Below, piece after piece: positions 1 through 5,717 of a stretch of 9,039 nt of DNA. Numbering within the stretch: the stretch's first letter is position 1; every line of letters begins with the position of its first letter. The position numbers were made by a program, and so were the translations under genes. The DNA is from Planctomycetaceae bacterium (lineage in GTDB: Bacteria > Planctomycetota > Planctomycetia > Pirellulales > UBA1268), in contig PKCL01000028.1 of NCBI GenBank assembly GCA_002862165.1, positions 1 to 9,039 of the forward strand, read 5' to 3'. The notes beneath the pieces are model-generated. The model made no database searches, had not been told where the DNA came from, and worked only from the letters and a program-made list of their open reading frames with translations.

Positions 1-280
1 GTGCACTAATCACAAGCAGATCTGGTTTCGGCCATGTTTTAAACCGAAATTCTACGCCTTCCGGTCGCTGCGTTGAAAGAACACGAAATCCTTTTTTCCG
101 AAGAAATCTACAGAGTTTTTTCAGGGATGTGTCGTCGGGCTCAAAGACCAAAACGGTTGCAGTTTCTTTTTTTAGTTCGCCTGACCTACTTCCTGTAGTC
201 TTCCGTAGCAAACGGGCGGGTTCAATACGAACAAATTTTCGCTGAGCATCCTGCACAATAAATTCTGATTTCGAGACCAT
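1..280 (-). CDS. Receiver-like (CheY-fold) protein, partial, degenerate phospho-acceptor
   Basis: Open minus-strand frame from an ATG at 280 to the left edge without a stop, 93 residues visible; the C-terminus lies outside the window. After a basic N-terminal segment (residues 1-40), residues 41-93 read like the first half of a response-regulator receiver domain: strand ATVLVFEPDD (41-50) with acidic residues at the end of strand 1, helix 1 with LKKLCRFLRKKGF (53-65), strand 2 RVLST (66-70), and strand 3 PKPDLLVIS (84-92). In canonical receivers the last position of this strand-3 pattern (PDLxLLD) is the phosphorylated Asp; here it is Ser92. The protein may therefore be a pseudo-receiver that is not phosphorylated in the usual way. 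Start choice is uncertain: the frame is open upstream to a TAG and no good Shine-Dalgarno precedes the ATG. The output domain is unseen. It is divergent from the small genes at 623-1074. Confidence 0.6.
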   Translation of the reverse strand, partial: MVSKSEFIVQDAQRKFVRIEPARLLRKTTGSRSGELKKETATVLVFEPDDTSLKKLCRFLRKKGFRVLSTQRPEGVEFRFKTWPKPDLLVISA

Positions 281-622
281 ACATAATCGTATGCAGGTTT
301 TCCAAAGCGTCGAGAACGACACAAGCTATTCGTGACCAGAAGTCATGGCTGCATTGATGCCGCGTATATGCAGAAACGTATGGCGACATTACTGACTGTC
401 GATGCCGCACAAGCCTTGTGAGCCATGGCCATGAAAAACTCTTGTTCGGGTATTTAGAGAATATGGGAAGAATCCTGGGATCGCACGAGGCATTATTTTG
501 GCAGTTCTGCAGCATGTTTTTGCCTGCAAACGGATTCTTTTGAAAAATTTTAAATTCGTGTTATTCGGGAATTTTTTATGCGGTTCTTCATGTAGTGTTG
601 AGTTGTTACAGGGAGGAAAAGA
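281..622. other. Gene-poor region between divergent genes, with one protein-like open frame
   Basis: No gene with a convincing start and ribosome binding site. One plus-strand frame is open from 358 to a TGA at 541-543 (61 codons) and gives fairly protein-like text (for example YAETYGDITD early on and HEKLLFGYLENMGR in the middle). It has no ATG near its beginning; the first usable starts are a GTG at 418 and an internal ATG. It could be a decayed gene or chance. Just downstream, AAATTC (552-557) and GAATTT (569-574) can form an AT-rich hairpin followed by six T residues, about 45 bases before the start of the next gene. GCCATGGC (422-429) is an 8-base palindrome with no assigned role. Minus-strand frames here do not read like proteins. 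Confidence 0.3.
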
Positions 623-838
623 ATGGATCCACATTATGCAGAAGCCGGTGCGGCCATAGCAGCAACGTATGAATTCTATGGCGAGGCTGATTGCTTGAAA
701 AAAAGAAAAGTGTCTTTTAAAAATTCATTGAAACGGGACATGGAGATGTGCATTCAACAAGATGTGGATAACCAGATCTCACAAATAATAGTTCCCAATT
801 GTCACATAGGCCTTGAATTGGAAAGAGCGGTCGCATGA
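623..838 (+). CDS. Hypothetical 71-aa protein, first gene of a coupled pair
   Basis: I do not recognise this protein. The start is well supported: an AGGGAGG Shine-Dalgarno sequence lies 6 bases before the ATG, the best ribosome binding site in the window. The product is small, soluble-looking and mixed in charge, with an alanine-rich start (YAEAGAAIAATYEFYG, residues 5-20), a basic middle (KKRKVSFKNSLKRD, 26-39) and three cysteines (24, 43, 60) without a CxxC pair. No signal peptide or membrane segment. Its stop overlaps the start of the next gene as ATGA (835-838), which indicates translational coupling with the zinc-ribbon protein, so the two may act together or be made in fixed ratio. The strong ribosome site and coupling argue that it is real; function unknown. 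Confidence 0.6.
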   Translation: MDPHYAEAGAAIAATYEFYGEADCLKKRKVSFKNSLKRDMEMCIQQDVDNQISQIIVPNCHIGLELERAVA

Positions 839-1074
839 CAGAAGTATGCTTTCATCAACATTGTCCAGTTTGCGGAAGACAATTGCAGATAGATACAAAA
901 CTTGCCAATACAAACGTTGTCTGCCAACACTGTGGTGGCAACTTTTTGGCCATTGCTCAGAAAAGACATCATTGCTCGGATACAATTTTTCCGGCCAGAC
1001 AACGCGACAAAATAGAGTCACTTTTGCTCCAGAGTAGCCGTGTGATTCACTCCCGGAAAGTAAGTCGATGCTGA
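835..1074 (+). CDS. Small zinc-ribbon protein
   Basis: 79 residues. The N-terminal half carries two zinc knuckles, CPVCGR (Cys10, Cys13) and CQHCGG (Cys30, Cys33), separated by 16 residues, with an intervening beta-hairpin-like stretch. This is the standard four-cysteine zinc-ribbon layout, common as a short domain in planctomycete proteins. The C-terminal half (about 40-79) is basic with several His, Arg and Lys, and a final Cys79; it could contact nucleic acid or a partner protein, but that is inference. The ATG overlaps the upstream stop (ATGA), so translation probably depends on re-initiation from the 71-aa gene. The plus-strand frame at 813-1037 covers the same DNA but lacks the cysteine pattern and is a shadow. 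The specific role is unknown. Confidence 0.65.
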   Translation: MTEVCFHQHCPVCGRQLQIDTKLANTNVVCQHCGGNFLAIAQKRHHCSDTIFPARQRDKIESLLLQSSRVIHSRKVSRC

Positions 1075-1145
1075 TGACAAAGCGGCCCAGCCACAATGAC
1101 CAATCCGCCTTCGTGAGGTCAAAAAGCACTGGGCTAAACAATTAG
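1074..1145 (+). CDS. Possible 23-aa micro-ORF coupled by TGATG
   Basis: An ATG overlaps the zinc-ribbon stop codon as TGATG (1072-1076) and opens a 23-codon frame beginning MTKRPSHNDQ and ending at a TAG (1143-1145). The stop/start overlap is the same kind of junction as between the two preceding genes. Against it: the frame is very short, hydrophilic and unlike any family I know, and such overlaps arise by chance. Treat as a candidate only. Confidence 0.15.
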   Translation: MTKRPSHNDQSAFVRSKSTGLNN

Positions 1146-1359
1146 TTTGCTTTTATAGTTAGCTACGCTGCGTTCGGGTCGATTCTGTGAATGGGATTGG
1201 CTAGGGCGGTTCTCTTATTGATGCCCATCTTTTTTTCAGGCATCGTTTCTTTTTGTCCTAAAAAGATTTAGAATCGAGCCCGACTACGGGGCGTGGGGAG
1301 TTCTGCATCAATACCGTGAATGCTCTTTCGGGTAATTTCTTCTGCGTGATGGGAACACA
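1146..1359 (+). other. Non-coding leader with long-range base-pairing potential
   Basis: No coding frame with a start. Two sets of complementary segments stand out. First, TCGGGTCGATTCT (1174-1186) pairs with AGAATCGAgCCCGA (1270-1283), 13 base pairs with one bulged G at 1278. Second, TATTGATGC (1216-1224) is the exact complement of GCATCAATA (1305-1313). A local hairpin GATGCC/GGCATC (1220-1225, 1239-1244) uses part of the second set, so the two pairings exclude each other. CTAAA/TTTAG (1258-1262, 1267-1271) is a further small hairpin. This could be a cis-acting RNA leader of the gene at 1360, a small RNA, or the 3' end of the upstream operon. Confidence 0.35.
1220..1254 (+). terminator. Candidate intrinsic terminator after the small-gene pair
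   Basis: GATGCC (1220-1225) and GGCATC (1239-1244) form a 6-bp stem with a 13-base loop, followed by a T-rich run (1246-1254). The stem is short for a strong terminator and the loop is long. It lies about 145 bases beyond the zinc-ribbon stop and about 105 before the next gene, so it could end the upstream transcript or act as an attenuator for the downstream gene. Confidence 0.3.
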
Positions 1360-3078
1360 ATGAATACAAAGCGATGTTGTGCATGCCTCATCATGTTCAC
1401 CATAGCCACTGTTGTGTGCGCTGAGGCACCACCATCGGTTGGTGATGGCCAGATAGGGGTTCCTCTTTCATGGCAGGCGTGTAGTGATGATCCCAACAGT
1501 CTTTGCATGCTTCAGAAGACACGTGATAGTGTGTTGTATCTGACGCCGAACGAATCTTTTTTTCCGGAGCGTGGGTTGGTTGCAGCTGGTCAGGGTCAGG
1601 TTCCTGATCTTGAAAATCTGAATAGTGGAAAGTCATTCGCTTGGATTGAAAAGTGGGATGCAGGTGATGCTGCAGAGTGGGTATGGTTTGCTCCAGGAGC
1701 CGGTGAAGGCACCATTACTCTTTGGATGTCAGCAAAGAGTGACGGTGGCACGTTTTCCATGTCGATGGATAACAAGACCGTTTCTTTCTCCGTGAATTCT
1801 AGGAAAGAACCAGGGGCGACATTTACATGCCCGTTTCAAGTGGCTGAACCTGGCCTGCATCGTCTACGACTTGTCTGTGAAAAAGCAGCAGCGGGTACTC
1901 AGTTTCATTGGATGACTCTTAGTGGTTCTTGTGTAAAAGATGCTGCTGTACTGAGAAAGCGATGGCGACCATCAGCTGCGCATACCAAGTTTTCAAGTTC
2001 AAAAGGAAAAGAGTCGGTTCGCCTTTGGGTGATGGAGATGGATGCTGTTCCTGGTGACCTTGGTTTTTATGCACCTATCACAACACCATTTGGGTATTAC
2101 GGTCCGACGTGGCAGGCCAATGGCACGGTCAATGCAGGGTTTAATTTTTCACTCTGGTCCTACGGGCGTGGTCAGGAAGAACCACCGATTGAACAGCTCT
2201 CTCACCTGCTTGCGATTGGCAATCGTGAGGCAACGTTTGGTGGGTTTGGGCATGAAGGAACGGGTGTCAAGATTCGTGACTGGGATCCACTCACTGATCA
2301 TCAAGGTCAACGACAAGTATTAGCTCTTCGTGTGGTTCCGTCAGAAATCTATGACACCTACTACAGCTACTATTACGTGGCAGATGAAAACGAGTGGCGT
2401 TTGTTTGGTGTGGGCAATAAATACAACCAAGGGAAGCCGCTGAAATCACTCTGGGTTGGTAGTTTTGTTGAAGTACCAGGTCCGCCGCATGTTCAGCGGA
2501 CAGGGCTATACCCTCGTGAAATGCGGTATCGGGGGTGGGTGGTACAGGAAGATGGTCAGCTCCTTCAGCTTGATCACATGTCGGGTGGAGATGTCGATAA
2601 GCAGACAGGGCTGACGTACACGCATCGAGGAGTGACTGACGATGGTTGGTTTTTTCTTCGAACGGGTGGACTCAGCTTTCATAAGCCACTCTCTGCAGGT
2701 GGCGTTGACCTCTCAAAAGACAACCATTTGAAAGACCTTCCTGCGTATCTTGCACCAGAGCACAAAAAGTCACTTTTAAGCGTTCCCTCTGAAGTGACTG
2801 TTCATTCAGTGGAAGTTACTCCTGAAGGATTGAAAATAGAGTACCGGATCGATCATCTCGGTAAGGCTCCAGAACTCGAGGTGTATTGGGGAACGCAAGA
2901 TAGTCTTACTTTTGCAGACCACTGGGAACATTCGGAACGTATTCCAAACGTAAAAGAGGGGAAGAATGAGTTCACATTGAAAAGTGCCACGTCTTTAAAC
3001 AATGCCAGACTACGCCTTTTTCTGAAGAATGATGACGGGCAGTTTTGGTCGGCGAATAGCACCCGTGTTACAAAATAG
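1360..3078 (+). CDS. Exported DUF3472-type protein
   Basis: 572 residues. The N-terminus is a classic signal peptide: basic n-region (TKR), hydrophobic core (residues 6-19) and a VVCA/EA cleavage site after about residue 21; Cys20 is not in a good lipobox, so secretion rather than lipidation is expected. Residues about 90-195 look like a beta-sandwich of the DUF5077/carbohydrate-binding kind (AEWVWFAPGAGEGTITLWMS). Residues about 205-445 match the DUF3472 pattern as I remember it: LWVMEMDAVPGDLGFYAPI, GFNFSLWSYGRG, GGFGHEGTG (294-302), YYSYYYV, SLWVGSFVEVPGPP. Residues about 475-570 form a further beta-rich, fibronectin-like tail. The reaction, if any, is unknown; DUF3472 proteins are usually linked with carbohydrate binding or degradation. 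Start: the ATG at 1360 gives the signal peptide; only a weak GGGA precedes it. The scramblase-like gene follows after 81 bases. Confidence 0.8.
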   Translation: MNTKRCCACLIMFTIATVVCAEAPPSVGDGQIGVPLSWQACSDDPNSLCMLQKTRDSVLYLTPNESFFPERGLVAAGQGQVPDLENLNSGKSFAWIEKWDAGDAAEWVWFAPGAGEGTITLWMSAKSDGGTFSMSMDNKTVSFSVNSRKEPGATFTCPFQVAEPGLHRLRLVCEKAAAGTQFHWMTLSGSCVKDAAVLRKRWRPSAAHTKFSSSKGKESVRLWVMEMDAVPGDLGFYAPITTPFGYYGPTWQANGTVNAGFNFSLWSYGRGQEEPPIEQLSHLLAIGNREATFGGFGHEGTGVKIRDWDPLTDHQGQRQVLALRVVPSEIYDTYYSYYYVADENEWRLFGVGNKYNQGKPLKSLWVGSFVEVPGPPHVQRTGLYPREMRYRGWVVQEDGQLLQLDHMSGGDVDKQTGLTYTHRGVTDDGWFFLRTGGLSFHKPLSAGGVDLSKDNHLKDLPAYLAPEHKKSLLSVPSEVTVHSVEVTPEGLKIEYRIDHLGKAPELEVYWGTQDSLTFADHWEHSERIPNVKEGKNEFTLKSATSLNNARLRLFLKNDDGQFWSANSTRVTK

Positions 3079-3095
3079 TAAGAAACACTCAGGAT

Positions 3096-3123
3096 CTGAC
3101 TGGATAACGACTGAACCTATACG
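3096..3123 (+). promoter_or_regulatory. Weak sigma70-like promoter candidate before the scramblase-like gene
   Basis: CTGACT (3096-3101) and TATACG (3118-3123) are each 4 of 6 to the consensus hexamers with a 16-base spacer. If used, transcription would begin close to 3130, about 30 bases before the gene. With an 81-base gap, read-through from the upstream gene is equally possible. Confidence 0.2.
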
Positions 3124-3159
3124 GATGGCACGAACTCGAAGATCAATGAGGAGCAGCCA

Positions 3160-3750
3160 ATGCATTCTGCACTGAACAACAATCTTTTTCTTGTAAAAGA
3201 GCATGTTGGCTTATTTAAAGCTGCAAATAATTTTGATATTTATGATCCGCAGACTGGACAAGTCATTCTGCATTGTCGTGAACCACGACTTGGAATGCTG
3301 ACAAAATTATTTCGCTTTACTGAATATAAAAGATTCACACCATTCGAGATTGAGATCACCACACCATCAGGTGAACCCGTCTGTTCGGTTCATCGTGGCT
3401 TTTCTGTTTTTCTATCAACTGTTGATGTTCGAGATACACAGAAAGAAATAATTGGCTCGTTTAAGCAGCACCTTTTCTCTATCGGCGGTGCGTTTACTGT
3501 ATTGAGTGCTACTGGCAAAGAACTCTGTCACGTAAAAGGTTCGTGGACAGGATGGAACTTTCGGTTTGTAGCCAATGATGGAACAGAGTTTGCCAACGTA
3601 ACAAAAAAATGGTCTGGTGTTGGCAAGGAACTCTTTACGAGTGCCGACAACTATGTGCTGGAGATCGACGATTCAGTGCCGAAGGATAATCCGCTTCGGC
3701 AGATTATTTTTTCTGCTGTCATGTGCATCGATATGGTGCTGAAAGAATAA
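3160..3750 (+). CDS. Scramblase / LURP-one-like protein
   Basis: 196 residues. The fold family is the tubby-like beta-barrel shared by phospholipid scramblases and LURP-one-related proteins. Features supporting this: an N-terminal LFLVKEHVGLFKAANNFDIY (residues 9-28), the alternating beta-strand text with tight DG/TG turns (DPQTG 29-33, SATGK 116-120, ANDGT 138-142), a GSWTGWNFRF segment (127-136), and a hydrophobic C-terminal helix (about 179-195) ending CIDMVLKE, an ending I associate with bacterial members annotated as scramblase. Bacterial function is not established; lipid or membrane association is inferred from the family. Start: ATG at 3160 with GAGGAG about 8 bases upstream; another ATG at 3146 is out of frame. 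It is convergent with the oxidase gene. Confidence 0.75.
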   Translation: MHSALNNNLFLVKEHVGLFKAANNFDIYDPQTGQVILHCREPRLGMLTKLFRFTEYKRFTPFEIEITTPSGEPVCSVHRGFSVFLSTVDVRDTQKEIIGSFKQHLFSIGGAFTVLSATGKELCHVKGSWTGWNFRFVANDGTEFANVTKKWSGVGKELFTSADNYVLEIDDSVPKDNPLRQIIFSAVMCIDMVLKE

Positions 3751-3755
3751 TCTTG

Positions 3756-3800
3756 CGCTGCCATGATGCAGCGAGTGGCAGCCAGGCACACCAACGTGCC
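3756..3800. terminator. Hairpin cluster between convergent genes
   Basis: Just after the scramblase-like stop are CGCTGC/GCAGCG (3756-3761, 3768-3773), the alternative GCTGCCA/TGGCAGC (3757-3763, 3776-3782) and a separate GGCAC/GTGCC stem (3785-3789, 3796-3800). There is no T-run on either strand, so this is not a textbook intrinsic terminator, but the position between converging genes suits a role in ending or protecting transcripts. Confidence 0.35.
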
Positions 3801-3839
3801 ACGGCCTGTACTTCAAGCGCCAGCATTTTGACGTCGCAA

Positions 3840-4991
3840 TTATTCTCTGATGAGATGCTGTGGAAAGTCCGCTACCGTCTTACAGGCAACCTGTTCCATG
3901 ACCTGTTGAAGTTGTCGTTTCAGAATCGTAATTGCCTGGACGCCACCTTGTTTGCCCATCGCACCGACACCGTACATGAAGGTACGTCCAAGGAACGTGA
4001 ACTGTGCGCCGCTTGCTAGGACGCATGCAACATCTGATCCATTTCGAATGCCTGAATCAAGCATGACGGTCATCTTGTTCCCAAACTGTTGTGCCAGTTT
4101 TGCCATTGGCCGAATCGTTGACTGACCAGCGTCAAGCTGCCGTCCGCCATGATTTGATGAAATGATCCCATCAACGCCAATCGATAAGACTTTCTCTGCA
4201 TCTTCTTCTGTCACAATACCTTTTACGACGAGTTTGCCTTTCCAGAGATCTCGTAATTTTTTAATCCGGTCTTCTGTGAGTCTTCCTTGAAATGTTTTAT
4301 TCATGAACAAGCCAAGGTGCTTCATGTTCAGTCCCTTTGGTATATACGGCTTCAGCGATGCGAACTCTGGTTTGCCAGCGATAAGTTGCTGCGCGCACCA
4401 TGAAGGCCTTTGCATCATTTGAACGATATTGCTAAGCGTCATCCGTGGAGGAATGGACAAACCATTCTTTATTTCTTTTGGTCGGTAGCCAAAAGTTGGT
4501 GTATCAGCAAGAAGGACAAGCACAGGAAATCCGGCGTCTGCTGCGCGTGCAACGAGTTTGTCTCGAAGGTCTTCTTCGGCTGGGTGGTAGAGCTGAAACC
4601 AGGCACGGCCGTCTGTAATTTTGGCAACGTTCTCAATGCTTGATGTACTTACAGTTGAGAGGCAGAATGGAATGTTTTGTTCATGTGCCGCTGCAGCGAG
4701 CAGTTCACACGCCTTTGGCCACATCAGCCCTTGCAGGCCAATGGGTGCCATGCCGAAGGGTGCATCATATTTCACACCGAATAACTCAACGGAAAGGTCG
4801 GCACCATCATATTCACCAATGTACTTTGGTTGTAATCGAACTTCGCGAATTTCAGCTGTGTTGCGAGCGAGGTTGATCTCACTGTTACAGCCACCTTCGA
4901 GATATTCGAATGCAAACTTTGGCATCCGACGTTTTGCCTTTTGACGAAGGTCTTCGATCGAAGGGTATCGCGGATCAATCGTTACTGACAT
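3840..4991 (-). CDS. FMN-dependent alpha-hydroxy-acid oxidase/dehydrogenase
   Basis: 383 residues, the usual length for the glycolate oxidase / L-lactate dehydrogenase (LldD) / lactate oxidase family, which oxidises L-2-hydroxy acids to 2-oxo acids with FMN in a TIM barrel. Visible family residues: Tyr30 in FEYLEGG, the FMN-binding APIGLQGL (82-89), STVSTSSIE (112-120), Tyr135 in FQLY, Asp163 with Arg170 in ADTPTFGYR, Lys257 in VVKG, the signature SNHGGRQLD with catalytic His281 and substrate Arg284, and phosphate-binding DSGIRNGSD (312-320) and LGR (334-336). The substrate (lactate, glycolate or longer) and the electron acceptor (oxygen or quinone) cannot be decided by eye. No signal peptide; a cytoplasmic or membrane-peripheral enzyme. 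Start ATG at 4991, preceded by only a weak GGAAA; two direct repeats lie 20-50 bases upstream. Transcribed alone. Confidence 0.93.
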   Translation of the reverse strand: MSVTIDPRYPSIEDLRQKAKRRMPKFAFEYLEGGCNSEINLARNTAEIREVRLQPKYIGEYDGADLSVELFGVKYDAPFGMAPIGLQGLMWPKACELLAAAAHEQNIPFCLSTVSTSSIENVAKITDGRAWFQLYHPAEEDLRDKLVARAADAGFPVLVLLADTPTFGYRPKEIKNGLSIPPRMTLSNIVQMMQRPSWCAQQLIAGKPEFASLKPYIPKGLNMKHLGLFMNKTFQGRLTEDRIKKLRDLWKGKLVVKGIVTEEDAEKVLSIGVDGIISSNHGGRQLDAGQSTIRPMAKLAQQFGNKMTVMLDSGIRNGSDVACVLASGAQFTFLGRTFMYGVGAMGKQGGVQAITILKRQLQQVMEQVACKTVADFPQHLIRE

Positions 4992-5010
4992 GTCGTTTTT
5001 CCAACGGTTT

Positions 5011-5039
5011 CTGACGGGCTGTTGAGGCTGACGGGTTGT
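5011..5039 (-). promoter_or_regulatory. Paired 12-base direct repeat upstream of the oxidase, possible operator
   Basis: Read on the minus strand, ACAACCCGTCAG (5039-5028) and ACAGCCCGTCAG (5022-5011) match at 11 of 12 positions with a 17-base period. The nearer copy ends 19 bases before the oxidase start codon. Tandem half-sites so close to a start suggest a regulator-binding site, but a period of 17 is not a whole number of helix turns and no regulator gene is adjacent. Confidence 0.3.
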
Positions 5040-5174
5040 ACAAAGTGCCTCGAAGCGAGAAGTGATTCATTCAATCCTACCATTCCGTTCTTCTGTCTGC
5101 TTTCAGCCTACGAATGGTTTTAAAAAAAACAAGGTTTCAGGCAGATTACGTGATATATCGAAAACACGACTCCT

Positions 5175-5395
5175 TTAGTTCCAGTTGAGTAATGAAGGCA
5201 TGTTGTCACAGGGCTGATGACCTAATTCGATACGTTCATATCCATGATGTTTTTCTTGCAACGAGTTGATGTCTCTTTTCGCCACCTCCTTTATAGAGTC
5301 AGATTCCGGAGTTGGCTTGAATTTTTATAAGCCTGTTGAGCCATAAAAGACTGCAAAACAAGATTTTGAAAAGTACGGGTTTGACACGTCGTAAC
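5175..5395 (-). pseudogene. Possible C-terminal gene remnant with an in-frame stop
   Basis: On the minus strand one frame runs from about 5395 to a TAA at 5177-5175 with a single internal TAA at 5329-5327. Before the internal stop it includes YDVSNPYFSKSCFAVFYGS; after it come KFKPTPESDSIKEVAKRD and then HHGYERIELGHQPCDNM, ending LLNWN. The charged, balanced composition is more protein-like than average non-coding DNA. In another frame an ATG at 5344 leads to MAQQAYK and would join the second half by one added base in an A5 run (5326-5322). Family not recognised. It may be a decayed gene, a gene with a sequencing error, or chance. Confidence 0.25.
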
Positions 5396-5457
5396 ACACT
5401 GTTGAGGAAGCCCTTCAAAATGGGTAGCCTCAACTATTCGGGGAATATTTCATTTAA

Positions 5458-5577
5458 AATAAATCCAACTTCTTTGGTGAGCATCAATGGGTAGTACCAG
5501 AGGATGCACCAGATGAGCTTTTCTATCAGTTTGAGTTCCACTCAGTAATGTTTGGAAAAATCATTGTGATAGACTAG
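5458..5577 (+). pseudogene. Possible 3' gene fragment without a start
   Basis: A 39-codon plus-strand frame lies between a TAA at 5455-5457 and a TAG at 5575-5577. It includes HQWVVPEDAPDELFYQFEF and ends FGKIIVID, which resembles the C-terminal end of a real protein. There is no start codon at its beginning and the same frame is blocked upstream. Family not recognised; could equally be chance. Confidence 0.2.
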
Positions 5578-5579
5578 TA

Positions 5580-5717
5580 ATGATAAGCAGCCTGACGATT
5601 CAACCTGCCAGCAGTTTTCTTTGCACGTGCTCGGGTGCCGGGTCAGTCGGGACGAGTATTGTTTACAGTGCAATTGCAAAAACACGACGGCACATTGGTA
5701 ATTACGTAATCACATGA
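5580..5717 (+). CDS. Possible 45-aa small ORF before the glycosyltransferase
   Basis: ATG at 5580 to TGA at 5715-5717, ending 23 bases before the glycosyltransferase start on the same strand. The middle contains CSGAGSVGTSIVYSAIA, a glycine/serine-rich stretch loosely like a phosphate-binding loop of sulfotransferase-type proteins, but 45 residues are too few for such a domain. No Shine-Dalgarno sequence precedes it. It may be an upstream leader ORF, a truncated gene start, or chance; the two palindromes below lie within it. Confidence 0.2.
   Translation: MISSLTIQPASSFLCTCSGAGSVGTSIVYSAIAKTRRHIGNYVIT
5669..5713 (+). promoter_or_regulatory. Candidate promoter overlapped by two palindromes
   Basis: TTGCAA (5674-5679) and GGTAAT (5697-5702), each 4 of 6 to sigma70 hexamers, are spaced by 17 bases. 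The first overlaps the perfect palindrome TGCAATTGCA (5669-5678); the second overlaps GTAATTACGTAATCAC (5698-5713), a 10-base perfect palindrome core (5701-5710 reads ATTACGTAAT with flanks) extended with one mismatch pair. Placement over both hexamers, about 30 bases before the glycosyltransferase start, would suit a repressor site. Inference only. Confidence 0.25.

Noticed and set aside
222..515. 97-codon minus-strand frame overlapping the receiver-like gene start
   Set aside because: Its 3' end overlaps the receiver-like frame, which has a clear fold pattern; this one has none.
389..634. 81-codon minus-strand frame across the divergent gap
   Set aside because: It overlaps the well-supported ribosome site and start of the 71-aa gene, has no recognisable motif and is rich in Cys, Pro, His and Asn in a way typical of non-coding DNA.
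813..1037. 74-codon plus-strand frame overlapping the zinc-ribbon gene
   Set aside because: It lacks the CxxC pattern and has a random-looking composition; the overlapping frame at 835-1074 has the zinc-ribbon motif and a coupled start.
4621..4944. Long plus-strand frames antisense to the oxidase gene
   Set aside because: They are antisense shadows of a gene with complete family motifs.
5285..5292. AAAGGAGG on the minus strand as a strong ribosome binding site
   Set aside because: The only nearby start is a GTG that overlaps the motif itself, and the next ATG in that frame is near the end; it lies inside the presumed remnant.
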